From NCBI GenBank assembly GCA_029204225.1, contig CM055112.1, forward strand, positions 45,038,632 through 45,102,631: 64,000 nucleotides of DNA, written 5' to 3'. The position numbers were made by a program, and so were the translations under genes. Below the pieces are notes generated by a model. It was not told the DNA's origin. It did no database searches and was given only the letters and a program-made list of their open reading frames with translations. Positions 16,901 through 30,000 of this stretch are shown here, one piece after another. The DNA is from Diphasiastrum complanatum (Eukaryota; Streptophyta; Lycopodiopsida; Lycopodiales; Lycopodiaceae). Each line of letters starts with the position of its first letter. The first letter of the stretch is position 1.

Positions 16901-19900
16901 TACGGAAGAGCTGAAAGGGTTTTTCTTGATACTCTCTATGGAAGTACAGTCCTCAGAAAGAACTAAGTTTCTTTTCCCTCCTTTGTACAGTTCTAATTAG
17001 TCTTTTTGACTTTTTTTAAAGAGGGGACATCAGACACTCTTTTTCTATTTCAGAAAATGACCACTTCTCAGGGACCTGATCAATCCCCAACAAGAGGCAT
17101 CGATGAATTAGAAACAGAAATATTGAGGTTCAGTAAAGGGAAAGAACCCATGGAGGTGGAGGAGCAAGAACAATTCGCCGAAGAACTCGACGATTTGGTT
17201 TCCAAGGAGTAGTATCTCCACTTGGTAGCAGAGGTGGATGAATTGAAACTGGCTCTTGCCAATTTCAAATCTAGTGTGGACGACTCGTTCGCCGAACTCA
17301 AAGGTCTAATATTGAGCTCGGCGAAAGGAACCCTTCCTTCCGCTTCTCAGTTATCCCCTTCTCCACTTCCATCAGTTTCGGGTGAGCCTATTCGGTCTCA
17401 CCCTAGTGTCTTTAAAGACTTAAAGCCTCCTACTTTTATTGGGGAAGAGAAGGATAGAAATGCAGATATTTTACATACCTTCCTCAGCAAATGGAAGAAC
17501 ATACATGCTCTTAAACAGAACGAAGCGTTCGTAAGAGAGTTTCTACCAGAAAATGAACTTGATAGAGCTTGGGAAGCTTGGGAGAAAACATTAATGGACA
17601 AATTCTTAATCCAATATATCTTGCAGTATCGAGAAGCAATTTTAAAGATAAAAAATATGGATGACTATCAGAAAGTCAGAGGATTTGTCCGTGGCCTTAA
17701 AGATGAATATAAAGTAGAGGTCCAGAGAAACCCGCCTACTACCCTAGAGCAAGCTCTCAGATATGCTCAAATCTATGATTCAGTGGGTAGGAGCATCTTA
17801 AACACCTCAGAAAGGTGTTTCGACTGCTTAGAAAGCATAAGCTTTATGCTAAGAAACCTAAGTGTGAATTCTTCGTTGAAGAAATAGCTTATTTGGGTCA
17901 CATTATCTTAGCAGATGGGATTAAGATGGACCCCAATAAGGTCAAAGCCATACTCAGTTGCCTGAGATGTCTCTGGCCTTATGGGACTTCATCTTCTTAA
18001 TGGCTGTAAGCACCATGTCAGACGTGAAGAAGGAGAACTCAGATGGTCGTGGAGATATAGAGATAGGTGAGTCAGTAGGGATGGTATACAAGCTAGTAGC
18101 ATAAGCAGTCCAAATGCGGAGGTCCTCCAGGAGAGGTGGTGGAGAGCGAGGAATGAACTCACGCCAAAAAGCGCCCGAGGAAGAACTGAAAAGAAGGTCA
18201 ATAAGACGTTTCCCTTTGGAACCATCATAGGAACGCTTCTTATGGCGGAGAACATGATGGTAGGAGCATCGGGAAGATTGAAATAGATGTGGAGCATGGA
18301 TACGTGAATAGGTTATTGACTGATGAAGAGAACGACACTCAGTATCGTACCATGGAGGGTGCAATGGTCGAGGTGCGCGTCGAGTTGTTTTGGGATGGGG
18401 TTATGTGGGGAGGGTTAGTGATGCAGCCGTGTGGAGAGAGGTGGTGAGAAAAGCGGCCTTGGTGTCGACTAGACTGTCATGAGGAAAGGAGTGTAAAACT
18501 GAAGCCAGGGATTGCCTGTATAGTGGCATTCAAATGGGATCAAATCTGTACTTGGTTGCTTGGGTAAGCATGGGGAGTGTAGATGGATGAGTGGGTGGAA
18601 GGTGGCCGATATCAAAGGAGAGAAATGAGTGATCAGAAAGGGTGTTGGGGGAAACGTGGAAGTCAGAGAATATGGGTACAAAGGATGGTGACCCCATGAG
18701 ATAGTCAACGACACTATGTCCTCCACTGTGAGGGTGGCATGTATAACTGTCTGAATGTGGCCAGCAAGGTCAGCCATTATAAATGGCTAGCTCATGTGCC
18801 TCTCCAAACTGCAGTAAGTGCTCACCATATGGAGTGGTAGGTCCCAAAATGTCCGCGGAAGTCCTGGTAACCCCAAGCATATCACTGTCAAGGGCACGAA
18901 CCCGCAGCTGATCCGTGGTGTCGAAGAACTCTGTCTGTCTCGAAGATGTCCGGGCATTAAAATCCCCTGTGAGGAGAATATGCCCCCACTCTGAAAATCT
19001 GATAATATCTGGTGAGAGGTCCTGATATGGAGATCCAAAAGACAAAGACTCGGGTGGAAAGTAACATGCTGCAATAAAAAGATCTCTATCCAAACCAATA
19101 TCCTGACCCACGATGCGAGTCTAGCGGGCCTGCTCGTCATGTCTGATGAAGTCAATACTCGAGTGGAGAGACTCTCTATACAAACAGGTGACTCACCTGA
19201 ACCTCGGCCACTGGTAGATCTAGTCTCTCATCGGAATACTGAGTCTCATCTATATCCAGGAAAAGAAGGAAGTCCTTGCTTCGGGCTCTTGTGTGTCTCC
19301 ATCAAGAATAATATATCTCTCCTGTAATAGAATAAACAAGCTTTTAACTTGGCTAGTAAGTTGTAACCTAGTTATGGATGACTTCAATGATCAATCAAGT
19401 TTCAATGGAAGTCTAAGTCTTGACAACTAGTGCTTTTTGCTTAATCGATGTTGGTCAGTGGTGTGACGGGATTTGGAGACTGGCATCTGCTTGAAGATGT
19501 GGCAACTTGACTCTTGAGTCTTGCAAGCCTATTTAAAAATTCTGAAACCTCTTCAAACCTTTAACCTTGGATGATTCAATGCTTATGAGAGTCCTCAATC
19601 TTGAAAGTTGAATCTATGACATTACACAATGTACATGTTACACATCTAATGCAAGCTACAAGCTTAGATAGTTCCCTAAATGCACATCATGTAGCAGCCA
19701 TAATTCTTTCCTTCTTAGGATACTGACAAAGACTGCTCCTTCATTGCTATCAAGAACATCAAGCATTTGGGGTACCCACGGAAGAAAGATGCAACTAGGT
19801 ACCCTATGAAGAAAGCTGACAAATATATCTAGCGTTTGGGAATATTTTCCTACGATGGAAAGAATTCTGGTTATTGCATGCTGTGCATTTAACGAAGTTG

Positions 19901-22900
19901 GAACTATCTAAACTCATAGCTTGCATTAGAATTTAGATGTGTCACAATATGCTTAGGATATATAGAGAGAGATTACGTAAAAGGTAGGCCTGTTGCTGGG
20001 TGTCCCTCTTGGATGGACATGCAAAAATCTTTTCTCCATCTTGAATCACAAAAGCAAGCAAATTTGAATGAGGCCTTTGCCATCCTTTCTAGACTCTAGA
20101 GCACGATGTTTAATTTCCATGTCTGCTAGTCAGGATTCAGGAGGACTCGGGAGTCAACACTCCATAGTTGGGAGTCAGGGCTCGGTTCGAATTTCGAAAC
20201 TAACGGGACTGTCATACATGAACTGTCCTAACTTCAACTTGAATTGTCATATATGTCACATGTTACTACTTATTAGTAACTACTAACTACTTTGGAGTTA
20301 GTACTAACTCGTTACAATACAATTGTAATTTAAGGCACAATTATAGTGGCCTTGCATCCTCATGGGGGTTCTTCTGTTGATGAGATAGAGATTCCTGGGC
20401 AGTATGATAGCTTCCAAAAGCCTAACCCTTCAAATTATGTGAAAGTAGTTGGATTTGATAAGACCTTGATTGGTCTCAGCTCAAAACAACGACCCAAGAT
20501 ATTGACAACGAGAAGGATCACAAATTTGTTGCGAAAGGTGGTGAAGATTTGAGGTTAGACCAAAGAATACAACAACTATTTAGACGTGATTGACGTTTAA
20601 ATAAGAAGGATTTGAAAAAGAGAGATCTGGCCTTGATGTAGAAAACGAAGCTAGTCTTGTTTCTATCAAGACATTGATTTTTGGAAGTGCATAGCTAGCA
20701 GTATTTCGATATCGCTGTTTATACCAGTGATATCTCTCTCTTCACCAGAATGGATCCGTTTTCTAGTTCATCTTTGATTGACAAACTCGATGGAGATAAA
20801 CACCATCTCTGGAAGTTCAAGATGAAAGTTGTATTGCTTGCCAAAGAACTGTGGGACATCGTTGAAGGATCTGAAGTCAAACCAGAATCCGATGTAGCCA
20901 CCATCACTAGATGGAGACAATGAGATGGCAAGGAAATTTGCCTTGATCACTCTAAACATCAGAGACTCTCAGATCAGCCACATTCGTGCAGCTCAGACCG
21001 CCAAGGATGAATGGGACATTTTGGCGACCCTCTATGACATCAGAGATGTCACTTCTACAACACATGACTCACCGTCTCGATCGGTTCCAAGACTACATCC
21101 CATTCACTCATTCTAGAATGGTTCAGTTGGGAGATGATTTGTCTCACAACATCCAAGGTGAAGGAACCATCAGGGTCGAATTCTAGAGAGGTGATGTAAA
21201 AGTTCTGTCGAATGTTCTTCACATTTCAAATCTTACTAAAAATGTGCTCTCAACTAGTAGGATCACTGATTCTGGTCATAGGGTCGAATTTGATTCATTA
21301 GGCTGCTCTATCCTTGACAAATCCAAGTAAGTTTTAGCTTTCAGTAAGAGGTATGGCAACCTTTACAAATTAAGCCATTACCAATCTTCCAACAGTCAAG
21401 CTCTTTACGCTTCTACTTCTGTATCTAGTGATATGCTATGGCATTTCAGGTTAGGCCATTTAAATTTCGATTGTATCCAACAAATGTCGACTCTAGATTC
21501 TGTACATGATCTGTCTTCTATTAGCAAATCGAGTTCACATTGTGAAAGCTGTTTTTTCAGCAAATATTTTAGACCTCTAGTCTATTCCGATTCTACTCAA
21601 TTCTTTTAGAGGCTTATGAGATCTTGTACATAGTCACATATGTGGGCGTATGCAAACTTCATCCACAGGGGGAGCCATCTATTTTCTAACTTTTCTTGAT
21701 GATTTTTCTAGAAGTACTGTCACATATTTTTTGAAGGACAAATCTGAAGTATTCAAGTTCTTCAAACAGTTCAAAGTTTCTGCAAAGATTCAGACCCACA
21801 GAAAAATCAAGGCCCTACGTACCAATGGAGGGGGAGAATTCATCTCTATTGAATTCAAAACTTTTTGCAAGGCAAATAGGATACAACAACAATTTTCTAC
21901 TCAGTCAAATGATGTAGCTGCAAGGAAGAATTAGACTCTAATTCAGAGCGCCAAGAGTATGCTGGCCCATGCCTCTCTTCCAAACAAATTTTGTGCAGAA
22001 GCTATTTTGACCTCTGCCTACTTACAGAATCGATCCGGCACAAAAGATCAAAAGGACATGATCGAAACCATCTTTGAAGCATATTCGAGTTTTTGGAGTG
22101 TAGCATACTCTTGATTCCCAGCTGAATCGAGGACGCAGCTAGACGATACTAGCAGTAAATCGATATTTATTGGTTATACTTCCGACCCAAATGTTTACAA
22201 GCTCTACAATCCGATTCTGCAAAATTCTTTTGCAAGTAGAGCTGTAACATTTTTTGAAGCTCAGTTTTTTGACCTCAAGGGTAAGGCTCCATCCATCAGT
22301 CCCTATTCCGATCTCAGGGTCGAAACCAAATCCGACCTCAGGGCCGACCATCAGAAAATTGATTCAGACTCCGATAGCGAGTCAACTCCTCAGAAGGTCG
22401 AATTGCATCACAGGGTCAAAATTCAATGCAGAAGATCGAATCGACCAACACAGCCTCTAGCTTGTTGCTTTGTACAAGAACTTACTACAGTTTCAGAGGC
22501 AATGTCAATTGCAGATGCTGATCAAGTGAAAGCTGTAGCCGACCCAGTTGTCTAGCCAACATTTCGAATTCCGACCATTCATGAAGACATTTCCATGTCA
22601 AGGACAGATGGATGTGAGTTCAAAGGCAAAGACGACCTTGTATGCAAAGTCCAACAAATCCCAAGGGTCTGGTTACAGTATATCGACCAGCTCTTCAAAT
22701 TGGTTTCATTCCAAACTCAAATTTGAATTTCTACTTCCAATTTGTTTTTCTATCCTTCATAATTATCATCTTTCATGCAGATGTTAATCTAATATTCAGT
22801 ATCTATCTAAATTTTCCGAAGGATCTAAATGGCATACCAACAACAAACAAGTACGAGTTACTCGGAATACAGATCTGTAGCGATCGACCCAGAAGATCGA

Positions 22901-24027
22901 CCTGTAGAATTCGACCCAGCACAGATCGACCCATCAGTTAACGACACTTGACAAATGTGCTAGACAATCAAGGCATGACCAGCCTACTCGACCCATGAGC
23001 AATATCTTGGACTGGCCAAAAATCGACCTCAGTGGCATTCTCTACTTCAAAATTGAAATCCAGTGCTACCACAAATGCTACCAAGGAGGCAATTTGGTTG
23101 ACGAATTTACTTGCAGATATCGGAATGCTCAACAACAGTTAGCAAAAGGACTATTCCTGAAATCGGGATTTCATTCTCGATCCAACTATATCGAAATTAG
23201 GCAAAGCAAGGAGGTTACACCTATTTACTGCAAGGCAAATTTTTGGGCAGCAGATTACTTCACCAAAACACAAGTAAAGGACCATCCTATCAGATTTACC
23301 AACATTCTAAATCTGAAGGTTAAACATTCGACCCAGCTCTAATTCCGACCCAGCATCGATATCGACCCTGGCGCTATTTCGACATTGTCAATTGTTTCGA
23401 CCCATGTCACGATCAGCTCTAGGAGTGGAATTTGATCAAATGCAGGACTTTGAAAGAGAACAAGCCGCACAAAAGGATAAGATGAATTTTCCTCAGTTTT
23501 CATTCTAATGTCATAATGAAATAAGGAGGGAAGAATGTTATGTCCTTAATGTGCCTAGTTGGTATTAGGCCGAACCTATACAATAGGGTAGCCCTTAATC
23601 TGGAATAAGCCTTATGTCTCTATTTTGCTAGGGCACCGCCTCATGCAGGAGTGGTTGTGGATGATTGCCTATATTGAATATTGTTTCCATGCATGGAAAG
23701 GGTTTACCCTGGAAGGAGAATTTGCATGTCACATGTAGGCTAGGTTTTGGGAGAGTATATTTTTACCCTCATCCTTCCTATGCAGAATTTTGATCATTAA
23801 TTTTCTCTCTACGCTCTTGCTACCATAGTATGGAACTCAAATTTCGGCTACTGCCTAGTTATCTCCGAAGGAGGGGAGCCTCTTGCCCTGAACATGACTC
23901 TTGCTGTCTTATTGACTGCAGCTCTTCTCATTTTGAAAAAACCTTGTATATTGTGCATTGTTTGTAGTTTGAATTTTGAAAGATTGCTTGATGATTAGGA
24001 GTACATTTTTGTGTGTGTGTGTGTGGG

Positions 24028-24097
<70 letters not shown>

Positions 24098-27000
24098 TCT
24101 GTTTTTAATGTGTGGTGGTAGCCACAGGGGGAGCTGATGGAACCTGAATTTTATAAAATGGGTTATCTACGTTATGTCCGGGCTTATGGGATTCATTTCA
24201 AGGAGGGGCCTGATGGAGTTGGAGTCTTTTCTGCAAAAAATTTGCCCTTTTTAGAGAAGCCCAGGGTCTGCCCATCATCCCCTTTCTCACATGGGCGTGC
24301 AGCACTGAATAACCTGTTGTCATAATGGCAAAGTCAAATATACCTTCTCGTTTGTTTGCACTTTAGGTGTGATTTATGTTACTTTTGAAAGTCTTAGTAG
24401 TTTCTTCTTACAAGAATAATGGCTTTCACTTTCAATCTGAAGTGGAGGCTTCTTATCTGCATAAGGTTCAGATGCTCCACTGTATGTTGCAACTGGCAAC
24501 TTGCAAGCTGCTTTTCAGAATTCTCTCAACTTGGATGTACCCTGGGGCCTTTATGCAATTTTAAATAGAAGAAAATGTCCAAGCAAGCTTGTATTCTGAA
24601 TGGTTGTTTCGTAGATGCACACCACAAAGCTTGTGACTTATGATTTGGTAACAGTATGTTTGTGATGTTTCTGGACTTTGTAGATGATACTGGAGATACC
24701 TTTGGAGTTGATGATCACTGTGAGCAAGTATCCCCCATGGATGTTTTTTCCAAACATTGTTCCTATAGGTCACCCAGTTTTCGACATTATCAATGCCACA
24801 GATGCCAAGGTAGTGTTTTGGAATCATCACCTCTCAAGTTAGTACCACATTGTAAAAGTGAATAGTGCTGTTGTATCTCAAATATTTTGTTCTGATTGTA
24901 GATTTTCCTCAAATTGTTCATCCCATCTCTAAGGTTAGTACCACTTTTTGAGCATAACAATTGTCACATCATTCATTGTCATATTTAGCTTTTAAACCTA
25001 ATTCAAGTTGCACTTCATTAGTTGTTGTGCCTTGCAAGTTGCATGCTTAGAACCCCGTTCCAACCTTTTTGGGCCGGAATGTACTGGGTCAGAACGTTTT
25101 TTTTTTTTTAGGTATCAAACTGCTGGCCGTGATCTTCCTCCTTCGCGATCTTCCTTCTTGATAATATATTGAGGGATGCTTTATAATGCATTGAGGGACG
25201 CTAGAGATCAGAAACGCTGGAAAACATACAGTTCAAGCAGATTCCTTTGTCAAGTAATCTCGATTTTTTTTGTTAAAAATTACAGCTATTTGATGAGCGA
25301 TCACCACGGTCAGCAACTGGGGCCATCATCAGGACCAGCTCGATCTCACAGTTTCCCTTGAACCACATTGGACCACCACCACCATATCGGTTACTGTCAC
25401 GTCCTCCATGTCTGTTCGTCTCTGATATCTTCTCTGACTGCTGCTCATGTTGATCCTAGAATCGCTATCTGCCATGTTATATATATCCGAGAGAGAATTG
25501 CTGTCTGAGCCACGCTATATATCTTGATTTCGTTCCTTAAAGTCTCGATTGCTTTGTTAAAAACCACGTTATATATATCCGAGTTAGAATCGCTGTCTGA
25601 GCCACGCTATGTATCTTGATTCCGTTCCTGAATCTCCATTGCTTTGCTATAAAAACTACATAATTTTTCAAATTTTTTTTTTGGCTAAGTTCCGGAACGG
25701 AAGGCGTTCCAGAACGTGTTCCATTCTGGAACGGCCGTTCCGGAACGGGCAACTAAACTTTCATTTTATAAATAGTTGAAAATGTGTGATGCATACCAAA
25801 ATCCCATCGACTCGTAATCTATCGTAATGGCTTGTTTGCTTACAAGTTTGTTCAGACTTTTTCATCTCCTCTGAACTTTGTGTTTGGACTTTGGAGTGTT
25901 TTAATAAATGTCTGATGCAAATACAGTAACTGACCAGAATTTCTTACTATGCTGTAACAAGCGGATGCAGAGTGATTGGGATATAAGGCTGGCAACACTT
26001 CTATTGTTAGCAATGGACAAAGAGGGGGACTTTTGGCATGTTTATTCAGACTACTTGCCAGAAGTCCCTGAAAGCACAGACTTGCTCTTTGCCTCCGAGG
26101 TAATGACACTCCATTAAGTATAAACAGAACATTCAATGTATGGACATTAACTTTTACCGACTCTGAAACTTTGAAAACTTCTTCTTGACATACATCCTAA
26201 GACTCACAGCAAAGCTACTTGAGAACTGAAGCACTTTATAGAGCCTTTTTCATGTACCTTATGTGTCTCTTCTTCAGGTTGAGCTAAGTGCTGTGGAAAG
26301 TAGTTATGAGGATTAGGTGTTTTAAGTCCATTGATCTTATTTCTTTTGTTTGCAGGAGGAACTTGTCGAACTTCAGGATATGGCATTTGCCCAAGACATG
26401 AGAGAGGAGCAAATTCGTGCGGAGGAAACATGGAAGAAGTACTGGGTAATGGTGGCTTATTATTTGAGCTAAAATTCTTGTGCTTTTAAAAAATTTATCC
26501 TCCAAGAAAGTGGATATGAAGTCCTAATTGAACACTTAGATATCACGCATGCTACAGTTATCTTTTTTTTAAATTACATATGTCCATAAGGCTGTACACC
26601 GTGCAGACACCAGATTTAATATTGAAGGTTAAAAGATTGGCAAGAACAAGTGAAAAGTTCAAGTGGGCACTAAGTATAGCTCGTACACGATGCATTACAA
26701 TGACTATGGCAGTTGGAACCAAGATACAAGAAGCCAACATGCTGATTCCTTATGCTGGTAATAACTGCAGGACCTTATTATTAAGTAGAAATGTCCGCAA
26801 ATTAGTATGCTGCAAATGTGGATGATCTTTACGGCATCCAATCTTTATCAAGTGTTGACCATGTATGAAAGATTCATGTTAAGCTATAAACTGAGAGGAG
26901 TGCACATCTTAGTTTATTGAAAAACTTCAGAATTTCTGGTCTCTCACAACAGAATGCACTGTTTCACATTGTCCTCAAATACTCACTATTGTCATGACTT

Positions 27001-30000
27001 TGTAGAAAGACAAAACTAAGATATATTAGATCTTGGGTGTCATGTGCATTTTCTATAATGATCTTGTGAAGACAAATTCTAACTTGATCTCAACTCGGGT
27101 AACTCTAGCTCTGACCATCTTCTAAATCTTACTTAAGAACATGGCTCATGCCATAAGTAGAACATGAAACATGAAAGCACTTGACACACAGCACACAAAA
27201 TAAACCCCCCACCCCTTTTCACGGTTTAAGTTTTCTTTTCCGATCAGCATCATGAAGATGTATATAAGTTGAGTTGTAACTTGTATCATCCCAATTCACA
27301 AGCTCCATTTACCCATTTTGTACCTTTTGTCGAAGAAGATGATGGTAGACCTTAGTATGTTTGCTTCTTGCATGGAAAAATGGATTCTTTACAATCTATA
27401 CACGACTTTAGTTATCACAATGTAGAACGTTGGTGGCACTTGCTGAATCTACATGTCTTCTAAATGTCTTCTCAGCCATAGTCTCACAAATGTATATTTG
27501 TTTTAGCTCTATAAACACCTTTGTAGATGATAGCTAGTGTTATTTCCTTTTTGCTACACCAGATATACCTCTTGATCCAAATAGACATATATCTAGTTAA
27601 CTTCGTCCATGCTTCCTACTCAATGAGCATCCATATGCCCTTCCATTATTTTTATTCACCGCTATTGTTGAAAAACAGGTTCTACTGCACCATCCTCAAT
27701 AGAAATAAGAGCAAAATAAAAAAAATCAGCAAATTCTACTGATTTAGTAGAGGCACGACTCTTCCCTTCATAGAAATGATCCACTTTGTTGTCCTGCAAC
27801 GACCATTTAAGGACTGGTTTGGGCTGTCCAACAGCCTTACCTTTGTCAACACTTTGTTGTCCAAAGTGTTCCGAACTTGGACCTTGCTCTCCAATGTTTT
27901 CCGAACTTGGACCTTGCTGTCCAATGTCTTCAACAGGCTGCTCTTCACCATAAATAGGTTCTTCTTGATGAACTATGGGCTGCAAAATTGAAGGAGTAGT
28001 GGGCTGTCCACTAGAAGTAGATGGCAGTCCCTTCTCTTCAAGATTAGATGGCAAAACCAAATCTGGAAATATTTCAACATATGCATCATGGGGGAAGTCC
28101 CCTTTCATGACATGAGTGGGCGCAACATCATAGGAGGTCTTTTCATCAAAATGAACATCACGACTCACTATGATTTTATTAGTATCCATATTAAACAACC
28201 TATAGCCCTTGCTTTCGCTACTATAGCCAACAAATATGCATTTAACTCCTTTATCATCAAGCTTGGTTCTTAGCTAATCGGGAATGAAAGCATAAGCCGT
28301 GCAACCAAAGATGCGTAAGTGAGAAACAGTAGGCTTCTTACCATACCAAACTTCATAAGGAGTTAATACCTTCAAGGCTGTAGTAGGACACCGATTACTA
28401 ATGTAAGCCGCCGTTATAACCGCTTCAGCCCAAAACTTGTGAGGTAGGCCCTTTGCCTTGAGCATGCATCGAGCCATTTCCATGATAGTGCGATTCTTTC
28501 TTTCGGCAACACCATTTTGTTGAGGTGTGTAAGGGGTTGTCATTTGATGATAAATACCTTTGCTTTGAAGATAAGTACCGAACGTATTCTTTATATATTC
28601 CCCTCCTCGGTCGGTACGTAAGATTTTCAAAGAGTGCCCAAACTGATTTTCTATCATTGTTAGAAAATCCTTAAAGTGTTGAAAAACTTCAGATTTTGCC
28701 TTCATAGAATAAATCCATGTAAATCTTGAAAGGTCATCAATAAAAGTAACAAAGTACTTACACCTTCCAATGGATTCAGTCCTCATTGGGCACATACATC
28801 ACTATGAACCAAATCAAATTTGCCATCAACTCGAATAGTTCCATCAATTGGAAAAGTTTGCTTTTGAAATTTTCCAAGTATGCATCCTTTGCATACATGT
28901 CCTTCGGGATGCTCAATATTAGGAATGTCTTCAACCATATTGAATCTCTTCAACATCTTCAAGCTAGCAAAGTTGAGATGTCCAAACCTAGCATGCCATT
29001 ATTCAGCCAACTCCAAAGAATGTGAACTTGATGCAACAAGACAAAAAGATGATGAAGCTCTTCGCTCATAGGTATCCATAAGGAACAATCCACCACGTAA
29101 TGTTCGCGAAGCAATGATCATAAGAGATCTCTTTGGGTCTTTGATAAGACATTTGTCTTCTTTGAATTCCACAGCCAATCCTTGGTTCATAATTGTAGAG
29201 ACCGAAATGAGATTCTTTTTTATTTTCGGAACATAAAGTACATTACAAATGTACTTCTCCTCACCATTGGGTAAGATAATGGGGATCACTCCAATACCTT
29301 TGATAGGATAAGAGGTGTTATCAACACCTTGAACTTTGCTTCCATCATGCACCTTCACAAGCTTTGTGAAGACCTCTCTGTGATAAGTCATATGACGCGT
29401 GGCACTGCTATCAATCACCCAATCAATAGATGAAAAAACAGCAACTTGTAAAGCTGAAGATGAGCTGTTTTCTGTTGAAAAACCAGCAAGATTTGAAGCG
29501 GCAGAAATCTCGTCTTTAGGAGAGATGAGATTATTAGTGACAAAAGCATAATCATTATTGAAAAGATTATCCTCCTTTTCAAATTGTTGTTCCAACGTAA
29601 TGATTGCGGTACTTGTATCGTTACCTTTCTCTTTTTCCTTTGCAAGCCTCTTCCTACATTCTTTGTTGTGATGCCCAAACTTCTTGCAATAGTGGCACTT
29701 ACCCTTCTTCTTGGAGTCTTGATATTGAGCTTCCTTAGATTTTTGATCACCTTTGGAAGTTTTGAAAGAAGGCTTCCCTTTCCACTTGCCTTTGCTTTTG
29801 CCTTTTGCAAAGAAAGCTTGATCTTCTTGTTCACCAAAGTTGATCCTTGTTTGCTCTTCTTGAAGAAGTAAGCCAACAAGTTCGTCGAAGGAGATTTGCT
29901 GTCCCCTAAGAGAAATGCTCAATGATGACACACATGGAAGGTAAGAATTAGGAAGAGAGTTGAGAGTAATAGATACAAATTGTGAGTTCTCAATCACCTT

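Larger units (their letters stand above)
24810..25970. other. pTAC14 intron 3
   Basis: A 1.16-kb intron mostly occupied by the hAT-like copy V (25046-25757). The rest shows nothing beyond splice signals. Confidence 0.7.

Noticed and set aside
20110-20210. tRNA gene or tRNA-derived SINE (GGTTCGAATTTCG resembles a B box)
   Set aside because: No cloverleaf can be drawn, the A box is poor and there is no poly-A tail or target duplication.
26580-26606. pTAC14 exon 6 starting after CATAAG at 26590
   Set aside because: That acceptor gives a wrong frame with an early stop; GTGCAG at 26606 keeps the pTAC14 reading frame.
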